DNA from: an uncultured Collinsella sp. | GTDB lineage: Bacteria; Actinomycetota; Coriobacteriia; Coriobacteriales; Coriobacteriaceae | DNA length: 64,000 nucleotides | NCBI GenBank assembly: GCA_934621295.1 | Contig: CAKTVB010000001.1 | Location: 124,001 to 188,000 of the forward strand | Reading direction: 5' to 3' | Part shown: positions 8,069-16,316 of the stretch, piece after piece | Position numbering within the stretch: the first letter of the stretch is position 1 | Layout: each line of letters starts with the position of its first letter | Made by a program: the position numbers and the translations under genes | The notes under the pieces: model-generated | The model's database searches: none | Told to the model about the DNA's origin: nothing | Seen by the model: the letters and a program-made list of their open reading frames with translations, nothing else

Positions 8069-9463
8069 CTAGTTGCCCGCGTTGTGACGCGCGCCCCAGC
8101 CCTCTATGATGCACTGCTTGGTGCGCTCGAGAGCAAGCGCGCCATCAGGGACATCCTTGGTAATGGTTCCGCCGGCACCGGTTACGGCGTCGGATCCGAT
8201 ATTTACGGGAGCCACCATCATAGTATCGGAACCGATGAAGGTTCGGTCGCCAATGGTGGTCGGATTTTTATGTTTGCCATCGTAATTGCACGTGATGGAG
8301 CCGGCGCCCACGTTCACGCCCTCGCCCATGGTGGTGTCGCCGATATAGGAGAGGTGCGGAACCTTAGAGCCGCGGCCGATCGTGGACTTCTTGATCTCCA
8401 CATGCGTGCCAGCCTTGGAGCCGTCGAGCATGTGAGTGCCAGGGCGCAGGTAGGCGCGTGGACCGCAGTTGACCTTGTTCTCGAGGACGGCCTCGATGGA
8501 AACGGTCTCGTCGACCACGCAGTCATCGCCCACCTGGGTATCGGTAAGACGGCTGTTGGGGCCCAGCTGGCAGTTCTCGCCCACGTGGGTGTTGCCGATC
8601 AGGTGCGTTTGCGGCCACACGATAGTGTCGCGGCCGATGGTGGCATCGGGGCCGATCCATGCCTGCGTGGGGTCGAGGAACGTGACGCCCTCGGCCATCC
8701 AATGGGCATTGATGCGGTCGCGCGCGATGGCGGTGAGCTCGGCGAGCTGAGCGCGCGAGTTCACACCCAGGCCGTCGCGGTAGTCATCGCAATGGAAAAT
8801 GGTGACAGCCTGGTCCGCGCTCTTGAGAATCTCGAGCATGTCGGGCAGGTAGTACTCGCTCTGGGCGTTATCGTTGGTGATTTCGCCGATATGCTGCTTA
8901 AGCTGGGCGCCATCGAAGGCGTAGCAGCCGGCGTTGCACTCAAGGAGCGTCTCGGACTGCTCGGGCGTGCAATCCTTCTGCTCGACGATGCGGGCGATGG
9001 AGCCAGCTTCGTCGAGCTCGATGCGTCCGTAGCCAAAGGGCTCGGGCGGCGTGAAGGTGAGAGCGGCAGCCGCATAGGCGCCGCCGTCTACGGTCTGGGC
9101 GAACTTTGCCACGGTGTCTGCCTGGATGAGCGGCAGGTCTCCGTTGAGCACCACGACGGGGCCGTTCTCGATGCCGCACGCCTCGATGGCGACCTTTACA
9201 GCATGACCGGTGCCCAGGCGTTCGACCTGCTCAACAGTCTCGACGGGGGCGGCGGAGCCGGCATACGTATCCTGGAGAAGCGCGCGCACTTCGTCTGCAT
9301 GGCTTCCCACGACAACGATTACGCGGCCGCAGCCCGCGGCAATCGTTGCGTCGACGATCCAGTTGATCATCGGTTTGCCAAGGATCTTGTGCGAAACCTT
9401 GGCATGGTTGGACTTCATGCGTGTGCCCTCGCCAGCGGCGAGGATGATGGCGGTTGCGTCCAT
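8069..9463 (-). CDS. glmU: Bifunctional GlcN-1-P acetyltransferase / GlcNAc-1-P uridyltransferase
   Basis: Produces UDP-GlcNAc for peptidoglycan. The N-terminal pyrophosphorylase domain opens with AIILAAGEGTRMKS (residues 5-18) and contains VLNGDLPL. The C-terminal half is a left-handed beta-helix of hexapeptide repeats with the acetyltransferase motif NVGAGSITCNYDG. The open frame runs to 9568, but ATG 9463 (MDATAII) has GGGAG at proper spacing and gives 464 residues, close to the family length of ~456. It forms an operon with prs downstream. Confidence 0.96.
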   Translation of the reverse strand: MDATAIILAAGEGTRMKSNHAKVSHKILGKPMINWIVDATIAAGCGRVIVVVGSHADEVRALLQDTYAGSAAPVETVEQVERLGTGHAVKVAIEACGIENGPVVVLNGDLPLIQADTVAKFAQTVDGGAYAAAALTFTPPEPFGYGRIELDEAGSIARIVEQKDCTPEQSETLLECNAGCYAFDGAQLKQHIGEITNDNAQSEYYLPDMLEILKSADQAVTIFHCDDYRDGLGVNSRAQLAELTAIARDRINAHWMAEGVTFLDPTQAWIGPDATIGRDTIVWPQTHLIGNTHVGENCQLGPNSRLTDTQVGDDCVVDETVSIEAVLENKVNCGPRAYLRPGTHMLDGSKAGTHVEIKKSTIGRGSKVPHLSYIGDTTMGEGVNVGAGSITCNYDGKHKNPTTIGDRTFIGSDTMMVAPVNIGSDAVTGAGGTITKDVPDGALALERTKQCIIEGWGARHNAGN

Positions 9464-9704
9464 GCTTCTCCCAGGTTGTTCGAAATGAGCTGCGCGGCGG
9501 CGCATGCTGCCGCGACAGGTTTTGATGATACCGCAGGCAAGGGTGAGCGTGGCGCGCGGATGGCACATGGCACCAAGAGCACAGCAAACATGCGCGTCGA
9601 ATGCGCGTTATGGGGTTTGCGCATGGCAGGGCGAGCCGTTTTGCAAGCCGTTACAATAGCAAAAACGATGATGATGCGGGACGCATGGTCCCGCCGAAGG
9701 GGTT

Positions 9705-11354
9705 TTGATGCGATTGTTTCGGGGCGTCGAAGGGCTGAAGGCTCGCGATGTGAATCCACCTCGCGCGATGATGCGCGTGCTGCTTTTTGTCCTTGCTGTG
9801 ATAGCGCTCGCCGCGCCCTGCCTGGGCTTTCCGGCAACAGCCCAGGGTGACGACCTTGACGAGTCGACCTTTAATGACCCCTATACCGCGTGGACGGGCT
9901 ATGCGAGCACGGCGGCGGCGAACGCCCCGACCGGTGCGGTGCCCGTCATGGCGCCGGCGAGCGATAACGCGTTGTGGGATGCGAACGCGGGTGCTCCTTG
10001 TGCCGCCGCTCTTCGTCAGCGCGGACAGGCAACGTACCTCTATCTCGTGAGCAAGACGGGCCTGACCCAGTATGACGCAGCAAGCGGCAAGGTGTGCAAG
10101 CATGTCTCGCTTCCGGCGCAATCGCTCGGTTCGTGCATGTTTGCCGACAGCGCTTTGATGGTCCCCTTGGCAGACGGGCGTCTGGCTGCCTACGACGAGG
10201 ATCTTACGTGCGCATGGGTCTCAGACGAGGGCGCGTCTTTGGGAGCGGAGGGCGCGGCGTGGAGCTCGTGCTCTACCCCTGTGTACGCAGAGGGCTGTGT
10301 TTTCGTGGCCTTTTCCTATCGTGGTAATGGCTGTGCGGAAAGTAAGCTCGCCTCGTTCTCTTCCGTGGACGGGTCGTTGCTGTGGCAGCAGGAGCTCGCG
10401 TTGCCAGAAGGGGGCTCGGCTGACGACGCCGCTGCGGGCGAGGCCGCTTTGCCTGCGATACTTTATTCGCAGGGCTGTCTGCTGGTGAGTGGCGGCAACT
10501 CCGTTGCCTATCTATTCGATGCTGCATCGGGCGAGCTGCTCGACAGCGCCGCGTCTGCTTCGGCAGGGTTGGCTTCGTGTGCCTCGACAGTATTTACGGG
10601 TGCGACGGATGAGAGCCCGGCGCTTGCCGTTGCGGCATCCGACGGAACGATTTGTCTGGTGGAAGCCTCCAAATCAAGCATTTCGCTCGGTGACTCCGTA
10701 AATCTCGGTTGCAACCTGTCTTCCTGCGTACCCGTGTGCGCGGGAGGTGCGCTGTATGTGGGCGGCTCCGATGGGTCTGTCTATCGTTTGGCAAAGGACA
10801 GCGCTACGTCCGCATTGCGTGTTGATGCCCAAATTCCCGTTTGCTCTTCTGCCGTAACAGAGCTTTTGCCGGTTGCTTACGGAGAGAGCGCCTCGGCCAT
10901 GACGCTGGGTCTGTATGTTCAGACGGAGGATGGCTCGCTCTTTTATATAGAGCATGCCGACGGCGGGGATTCCAAGGCAACAGTCCAGCGCGTTGCGAAC
11001 GGAGACAAGGCCGGGGACGCCTCTCTCGATACTGCTGCCGCGCCGCTTTCGCATGCGCTGCTGGTCAATCGCGACGGTTCCGTTTTCGCTGCCTCGCGCG
11101 GGGCGCTAACGGTGCTTGCCGCTGACGAGAGCCGAACGGTAAATACCCCGGTGGGCGGTTCCAATAGCCTCGATACGCTGGGGGCATCCTTGGCGGGCGT
11201 CACGCTTCCCAACGGTGCGGGCCTTGGTGTGGGCGCTCTGATCTTTGTTGTGGCGTTTGGAGCATACGCTGTGATTCGCAACAAGGGCGGCCGCCGTCTG
11301 AGCGATGAGGGCCTGGATGCCTGGCGTGGCCGGAAAGACGACAGACGCTCATGA
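9705..11354 (+). CDS. Extracellular PQQ/WD40-like beta-propeller protein of an ECF operon
   Basis: A 549-residue exported protein. An N-terminal hydrophobic signal segment is seen at about residues 23-42. It is followed by a long beta-rich region with repeated blade-like elements (DAASGKVCKHV, SSVDGSLLWQQ, DAASGELLDSA, SDGSVYRLAK) resembling PQQ-type propeller repeats. A C-terminal membrane anchor (about 500-525) and a short positively charged tail complete it. It is the first gene of an operon with EcfT, fused EcfA and an S component; its stop overlaps the ecfT start (ATGA). I infer a surface binding or docking protein that feeds the ECF transporter. The ligand is unknown. A TACAAT -10-like box lies at 9652-9657. 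Confidence 0.75.
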   Translation: MMRLFRGVEGLKARDVNPPRAMMRVLLFVLAVIALAAPCLGFPATAQGDDLDESTFNDPYTAWTGYASTAAANAPTGAVPVMAPASDNALWDANAGAPCAAALRQRGQATYLYLVSKTGLTQYDAASGKVCKHVSLPAQSLGSCMFADSALMVPLADGRLAAYDEDLTCAWVSDEGASLGAEGAAWSSCSTPVYAEGCVFVAFSYRGNGCAESKLASFSSVDGSLLWQQELALPEGGSADDAAAGEAALPAILYSQGCLLVSGGNSVAYLFDAASGELLDSAASASAGLASCASTVFTGATDESPALAVAASDGTICLVEASKSSISLGDSVNLGCNLSSCVPVCAGGALYVGGSDGSVYRLAKDSATSALRVDAQIPVCSSAVTELLPVAYGESASAMTLGLYVQTEDGSLFYIEHADGGDSKATVQRVANGDKAGDASLDTAAAPLSHALLVNRDGSVFAASRGALTVLAADESRTVNTPVGGSNSLDTLGASLAGVTLPNGAGLGVGALIFVVAFGAYAVIRNKGGRRLSDEGLDAWRGRKDDRRS

Positions 11355-12217
11355 AGCAGCGGCCTCTCTACGTATTCGAAACCTCGCATCCTATCGTGCC
11401 GGCGTGCTACGTCATCCTCACCCTTTGTCTTACCATGGCGGCGATGCAACCGGTGCTGATCGCTATCTCGCTTCTCGGCGCATTTGCCGCCAACTGTTGC
11501 ACGCGCGGAGTGCGTCCAACGCTTGCGGGCCTGCGCTGGCAGCTTCCCATCATCGCGATCATCGCGCTGTTCAATCCGATCTTCTCGGCTTCGGGTTCAA
11601 CGGTCCTTTTCCACTTGGGCGCTCGGGCTGTTTATCTTGAGAGCTTGGCATATGGATTCGCCATGGGCGGGTTGTTTGTGGCAAGCGCCCTATGGTTTAT
11701 GGCAGGCTCGCACATGCTGACATTCGATAAGGTTATGGCGCTTTTTGGCAATGCGGCTCCCATAGTCGCGTTGATGATTTCGAGCACGATGCGGATGATC
11801 CCGCGATTTGTGCGCCGGGGGCATCAAATCCTTTCTGTTCAGGGGGCGCAGGGCGTGCCGACGTCTGGCGCGCTCGATACGGCAAAGAATCGCTTGCGTC
11901 TTTCCTCAGTGCTGATGGGCTGGGGTATGGAAGATTCATTGGAGATGGCCGACGCCATGCGCGCCCGCGGTTGGGGTGCCGCTTCTCGTCGTACCACCTA
12001 TACGCGCTACCGGCTTCGTTCGCGGGACATCTATGCTCTTGCGGCGCTGCTTTTTTCTGGTCTGCTCTGCTGTGCGCTTGCTGCATTGGCCTGTAGTCAG
12101 TTTTTGTTCTATCCCGTGCTTAGCCGCCTCGTTGTTTGGTGGGGGTACGTTCCCTATGCCGCATGGATGCTGTTTCCCGCGGCAGTGCATGCCGTGCGCT
12201 CAAGGAGGTTTGCATGA
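11351..12217 (+). CDS. ECF transporter transmembrane (T) component
   Basis: An EcfT-type membrane subunit of 288 residues with several N-terminal hydrophobic segments. A cytoplasmic coupling region with paired Ala-Arg-Gly-type motifs (MADAMRARGWG near residues 199-209) docks onto the ATPases, and more membrane segments follow. It overlaps the preceding gene by ATGA and the following ATPase gene by ATGA, so the four genes are tightly coupled. It should form the ECF module with the next gene's protein. Confidence 0.88.
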   Translation: MKQRPLYVFETSHPIVPACYVILTLCLTMAAMQPVLIAISLLGAFAANCCTRGVRPTLAGLRWQLPIIAIIALFNPIFSASGSTVLFHLGARAVYLESLAYGFAMGGLFVASALWFMAGSHMLTFDKVMALFGNAAPIVALMISSTMRMIPRFVRRGHQILSVQGAQGVPTSGALDTAKNRLRLSSVLMGWGMEDSLEMADAMRARGWGAASRRTTYTRYRLRSRDIYALAALLFSGLLCCALAALACSQFLFYPVLSRLVVWWGYVPYAAWMLFPAAVHAVRSRRFA

Positions 12218-13662
12218 GTGAGAAGATCGGTGACGTTGCGATGCTGGCGTCTGCCCCCGCCGTCGCTATCGGGGGACTCACGTTCTCGTATCCGCAGACC
12301 GGGAGCCCCGTGCTGCGCGATTTGAACTGGGAGGTTCCCCGCGGTGCTTTCGCCATACTCGTGGGCGGTACCGGTTCGGGCAAGTCGACGTTGCTCTCTC
12401 TACTCAAGCCGCAGATCTCGCCTGCCGGCGCTCGCGAGGGCTCGCTTATGGTTGACGGCGTTGACGTCGATCAGCTCGACGACGCACAGAGCGCACGGAC
12501 CATCGGCTATGTATTTCAGAATCCCGATAACCAGATTGTGTGCGAGAGCGTATGGCACGAGATGGCATTTTGCCTTGAGAACCTGGGCACCCCGCAAGAT
12601 GAGATGCGCCGCCTCATTGCCGAGACGAGCTATTTCTTTGGTATCGACGATTGGTTTAGGCAAAGCACCGATTCGCTTTCGGGTGGTCGCAAGCAGCTGC
12701 TCGCCCTCGCCTCGACCCTTGTGGCGCAGCCGTCGTTGCTGTTGCTCGATGAACCTACCTCGCAGCTCGATCCGGTGGCCGAACGCAATTTCCTTCACGC
12801 TCTCTTTCGCATCAATCGCGAGCTAGGCTGCACCGTAGTGGTGGCTACGCATACGCCGCGCGCGATGGTCGACTACGCGACGTGCGCGTTTGAGCTTGCG
12901 GATGGACAGGTGCGAGAGGTTGCCGACATGGAGGCGTTGCGTGTGCGGGAGCCGCTGGTGGATGCTGGCGGAGCCGCGGCCGCGCATGCGCAAGATGCAA
13001 GCGCCCCCTGTGCCCTTGCGTTTGATGATGCCTGGTTTAGGTACGATCGCGAGTCCCCGTGGGTGCTACGAAATCTCGATTTGAGCGTTGCCGAAGGCTG
13101 CATCCATGCGCTTGTGGGCGGAAACGGCTGCGGTAAATCGACGCTGCTCACGCTTGCGGCGGGGTCGTCTCGCCTTCAGCGCGGCAAGGTACGTACTGCT
13201 TGCGAGCGACGCGTGCTGCTCCCGCAGGACCCACGGGCTTTGTTTGCCGCCGAGACAGCATACGGTGAGCTGATGGAGTGGTCCGGCAAGCTCGGGTATG
13301 GAGAGGACGAGGCGAGGAGCCTGCTGAGTGAGTTGGGTCTTGCGGCGCAAGAGCACACGCACCCGTACGATCTTTCGGGCGGTCAGCAGCAGCTGCTCGC
13401 CATCGGCAAGCTTCTGCTGGTAAAGCCAGACGTGCTGTTGCTCGACGAGCCCACCAAGGGCTTGGACGCCCGGGCGCGCTCGAAGTTCGCGCACCTCTTG
13501 CTTGATCTTCAGGCCCAGGGCAAGACCATACTCATGGCGTCGCACGACCTCGACTTCGTGCAGCAGGTGGCCGACACGGTATCCATGATGTTCGATGGCG
13601 AGGTCGCCTCCACCGAGCCCGTGGCGGCGTTTTTTGCCAACAACGTCTATTACCGACCGTAA
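12214..13662 (+). CDS. ECF transporter fused double ATPase (EcfA-EcfA')
   Basis: One chain of about 482 residues containing two complete ABC ATPase domains. Domain 1 has Walker A GGTGSGKSTLL, signature LSGGRKQLL and Walker B LLLLDEPTSQLD. Domain 2 has Walker A GGNGCGKSTLL, signature LSGGQQQLL and Walker B VLLLDEPTKGLD. Both look catalytically intact. ATG 12214 follows AAGGAGG and overlaps the ecfT stop, so the longer frame from 12136 is not used. In many Firmicutes the two ATPases are separate proteins; here they are fused. It powers vitamin or metal uptake with the T and S components. Confidence 0.92.
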   Translation: MSEKIGDVAMLASAPAVAIGGLTFSYPQTGSPVLRDLNWEVPRGAFAILVGGTGSGKSTLLSLLKPQISPAGAREGSLMVDGVDVDQLDDAQSARTIGYVFQNPDNQIVCESVWHEMAFCLENLGTPQDEMRRLIAETSYFFGIDDWFRQSTDSLSGGRKQLLALASTLVAQPSLLLLDEPTSQLDPVAERNFLHALFRINRELGCTVVVATHTPRAMVDYATCAFELADGQVREVADMEALRVREPLVDAGGAAAAHAQDASAPCALAFDDAWFRYDRESPWVLRNLDLSVAEGCIHALVGGNGCGKSTLLTLAAGSSRLQRGKVRTACERRVLLPQDPRALFAAETAYGELMEWSGKLGYGEDEARSLLSELGLAAQEHTHPYDLSGGQQQLLAIGKLLLVKPDVLLLDEPTKGLDARARSKFAHLLLDLQAQGKTILMASHDLDFVQQVADTVSMMFDGEVASTEPVAAFFANNVYYRP

Positions 13663-13672
13663 AGGAGCCAGC

Positions 13673-14386
13673 GTGTTTGCTCGCATATGGCGCTACATAG
13701 AGGGGCCGATGCTTTTGCTCGTGCCGCTATGCATGGGCATCATGCTGTATCTGGGCATTGCCCAGTCTGCTTTGTTGATGCTTGCCATGGTGGTGCTCGT
13801 GCTCGCCATGTTCTTTGCAGGTTACGAGACGAGTCGTCCGGCGCTGCGGCAGATCATGCCCACGCTTGTGCTGGCTGCCCTGGCGGCGGCGGGGCGCATC
13901 CTGTTTGGTCCTATCCCCGATTTCAAGCCCGTCTCGGCCATTGCCATTATCGCGGGCGCATGCCTGGGCGCGCGTTCGGGCTTTATGGTGGGCGCGCTGG
14001 CGGCCCTTACCAGCAACTTCTTTTTTGGCCAGGGCATGTGGACGCCGTGGCAGATGTATGCCTGGGGCGCGGTGGGCTATGTGGGCGGATTGCTCGCCCA
14101 CGCTGGGGCTTTTAGACGCGCGAACGGATCGGTTCGCATGCCGGCGCTGCTTGCGTATGGAGCCGCTTCGGGCCTGCTATACGGCGTGATTATCAACGCA
14201 TATGACGTAATCGGTTTCGTGCAACCGCTCACGGTGGCGGGCGCCATCGCGCGTGTCTCGGCGGCGGTGCCGTTTGACCTTATGCATAGCGCCGCTACCT
14301 GCGTTTTTCTTGCCGCGCTCTATGCCCCGTGGACGCGCAGGATCGACCGCGTGGTGCGAAAGTACGACCTGCGGGCAGGCGAATAA
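13673..14386 (+). CDS. ECF transporter substrate-binding S component
   Basis: A small integral membrane protein (237 residues, about six hydrophobic segments) at the end of the ECF operon. It has the features of S components that bind vitamins, with the conserved stretch FKPVSAIAIIAGACLG and a loop SNFFFGQGMWTPWQM. I prefer GTG 13673, which has AAAGGAG 7 nt upstream; longer frames run into the ATPase gene. The sequence type resembles the cobalamin-linked CbrT-like group, but I cannot confirm the ligand. It ends before a palindrome-rich convergent gap. Confidence 0.82.
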   Translation: MFARIWRYIEGPMLLLVPLCMGIMLYLGIAQSALLMLAMVVLVLAMFFAGYETSRPALRQIMPTLVLAALAAAGRILFGPIPDFKPVSAIAIIAGACLGARSGFMVGALAALTSNFFFGQGMWTPWQMYAWGAVGYVGGLLAHAGAFRRANGSVRMPALLAYGAASGLLYGVIINAYDVIGFVQPLTVAGAIARVSAAVPFDLMHSAATCVFLAALYAPWTRRIDRVVRKYDLRAGE

Positions 14387-14420
14387 CGAGGGCAGCGGGC
14401 GCTATGGCCACGCAGTAAAG

Positions 14421-14490
14421 CAAAACCCACGCACAAACGTTCACTTTTCCTTATTTTTGGCGAAAAGTTGTCGTTTGTGCGTGGGTTTTG
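14421..14490. repeat. Long palindrome (19-bp perfect arms) between convergent genes
   Basis: A 19-nt arm at 14421-14439 (beginning CAAAACCCACGC) is exactly complementary to 14472-14490. Inside it, ACTTTTC (14443-14449) pairs with GAAAAGT (14462-14468). The outer arms end in CAAAA/TTTTG, so either strand could act as a terminator for the ECF operon or nhaA, but the size exceeds that of a normal terminator. Confidence 0.85.
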
Positions 14491-14538
14491 AATGCCGAGT
14501 AACTTGGCAGCGACCCATTGAGAACGATTGCCCGTTTC

Positions 14539-14579
14539 GGCGAGCCCGTGCCTGCCGAGGAGCTTGGCAGTGGCTCGCC
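14539..14579. repeat. Second inverted repeat in the ECF/nhaA convergent gap
   Basis: GGCGAGCC and GGCTCGCC form the outer arms, and CTGCC/GGCAG the inner arms. The inner GCCGAGGAGCTTGGCAG is a near copy of GCCGAGTAACTTGGCAG at about 14494-14510. It sits 13 bp past the nhaA stop. Confidence 0.6.
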
Positions 14580-14591
14580 TGGGCACGCCGT

Positions 14592-16001
14592 CTACTCCAC
14601 GGCCGCCTGCTCGCCTTTGCGCGCCTCTGCCGCATGCGTGATGTTGAGCAGCGCCAGGCCCAACAGCGAGGCAGTGACGCTCGCGGCGAGAACCGCGCAC
14701 TTGGCGGCCAGCTGTTCGGGGCCGGAACTAAACGACAGGCCCGAGATCAAAATGCACATGGTAAAGCCCACGCCGCCCAGGACGCCCACGCAGAGCATCT
14801 GCCCCCACGTGGCACCTTCGGGCAGGGGCGAGAAGCCGACCTTCACGCTCAGCGCCGTGACGGCGATGATGCCGATGGGCTTGCCCAAGACCAGGCCAAA
14901 GAAGCAGCCAAGTGCCACCGGGTCGGTCACCACGCTTGCCATATCAACGCCAACAAGCCTGAGCTGGGCATTTGCAAAGGCAAAGAGCGGCAGGATGATA
15001 AAGTTGACCGGCGTGGCAATGGTCGTTTCCACACGCTGCAACGGTGGTGTCACGCGGTGCATGATGTTCTCCACGCGCTTGGCAGTGTGCGTGAATTCGT
15101 GCTGGCCCAGCACATGCGTCTGCGGATCGTAGATGTCGTCGAGCTCATCGCCGCGGTCGCTTAGCCAATCTTTGACCGAGTCCAGGCGGATGTCGGAACG
15201 CGCGGGGAGGAAGAACGCTAGGATCACGCCGGCGAGGGTGGCGTGCACACCCGAGTTGAGCATGCAAAACCACAGCAGGATGCCGAGAACTACGTAGTAG
15301 CGGGCATGGAATACCTGCAGCACATTGAGCAAGCCCAACAGCACGCAAACGCCGACGGCTGCGGCCAGCCAAGGGATGGAGGGCGTCTGCCCGTAAAAGA
15401 GCGCGATAACGATGATGCCCAGCAGATCATCGGCGATGGCCAGCGTGGAGAAGAACACCTTTGCGGCGGGCGCCACTTTGTCGCCCGCAAGTGACATGAT
15501 GCCCAGCGCAAAGGCGATGTCGGTTGCGATGGGTACGGCCCAGCCGCCGATGTTGCCGCCCGCGTTGAGGACGCTGTAGATTAGAGCGGGCACGGCTACA
15601 CCGCCGCATGCTGCAAGGATGGGCATGAGCGCGTGACGCGGGTTCGTAAGAACGCCGGCGGTGAGCTCGTATTTGAGCTCGATTCCCACGGAGAGGAAGA
15701 AGATCGCCATCAGGAAGTCGTTGATAAAGCCTTCGAGCGAGATGCTGCCGATAAAGGGCCCCACCTGCACGGCGAGCGGTGCCTCGAGAAATTCGCGTAC
15801 GGCAAAGTAGGCGTCGGTGTTCGCCACGATCACGGCTACGATGGCGGCAAGCACCATAGCGGCTGCGGCGATGGTGCCGTTGCTGGTGATGCGCTGGATG
15901 GCGGGCTTGCGCGCGCACCGGCGTGCAACGGCTGGAACGGCAACGATTTTTGATTGCGGAATCGGTGCCGCGTTTTGTCCCTCTGCGTACGATGTGCCCA
16001 T
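14592..16001 (-). CDS. nhaA: Na+/H+ antiporter NhaA
   Basis: A membrane antiporter of 469 residues that expels sodium in exchange for protons. After a ~35-residue N-terminal extension come about twelve hydrophobic segments. Family motifs are FLSVGIELKYEL, the ATDIAFALG stretch and the ion-binding AIADDLLGI, which carries the paired aspartates (Asp163/164 in E. coli). LILPLFAFANA occurs in the second half. The C-terminal tail is longer than in E. coli NhaA. It is a single gene between palindromes downstream and the amt promoter region upstream. Confidence 0.95.
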   Translation of the reverse strand: MGTSYAEGQNAAPIPQSKIVAVPAVARRCARKPAIQRITSNGTIAAAAMVLAAIVAVIVANTDAYFAVREFLEAPLAVQVGPFIGSISLEGFINDFLMAIFFLSVGIELKYELTAGVLTNPRHALMPILAACGGVAVPALIYSVLNAGGNIGGWAVPIATDIAFALGIMSLAGDKVAPAAKVFFSTLAIADDLLGIIVIALFYGQTPSIPWLAAAVGVCVLLGLLNVLQVFHARYYVVLGILLWFCMLNSGVHATLAGVILAFFLPARSDIRLDSVKDWLSDRGDELDDIYDPQTHVLGQHEFTHTAKRVENIMHRVTPPLQRVETTIATPVNFIILPLFAFANAQLRLVGVDMASVVTDPVALGCFFGLVLGKPIGIIAVTALSVKVGFSPLPEGATWGQMLCVGVLGGVGFTMCILISGLSFSSGPEQLAAKCAVLAASVTASLLGLALLNITHAAEARKGEQAAVE

Positions 16002-16129
16002 AAGCTGCTCCTCTATGGCGCAACTCGGCAGTTTGCGCCTTCTCCCACACTTTGCCGTTCTTTGTTATAACCCCGTTGGCGTTATTCGCGTCCGCTCGCC
16101 ACGGTTGGAAACATATAAATTGCCGGCGC

Positions 16130-16165
16130 GTTACGCTCCTGTTTCAACCGTTACAACTCTGTTGC
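16130..16165 (+). promoter_or_regulatory. Direct repeats GTTAC-N6-GTTKC upstream of the ammonium channel gene
   Basis: GTTAC at 16130-16134 then GTTTC at 16141-16145, and GTTAC at 16150-16154 then GTTGC at 16161-16165. The two units have the same internal spacing and are 20 bp apart, so they would lie on the same DNA face. The GTTAC-N6 half recalls the first half of actinobacterial GlnR boxes, though the second half differs. Otherwise the 16002-16316 gap holds only the divergent promoter regions. Confidence 0.4.
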
Positions 16166-16316
16166 TGGTACAGACAAGTCGAAATCGGTCTGTCAAGTTA
16201 TCGTCAACGAGCGGGCGGATTCGTGCGGCGCACGGCTTTGCGATCGAGGGCAATGCGTCGACGTCCCCTTCTCGAATGAATGAGTGAGAGAAATAAATCA
16301 AAAGGGGGCTTACCGT

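Noticed and set aside
7001..9850. 949-codon plus-strand open frame across prs and glmU
   Set aside because: Antisense shadow of two clearly conserved minus-strand genes in GC-rich DNA.
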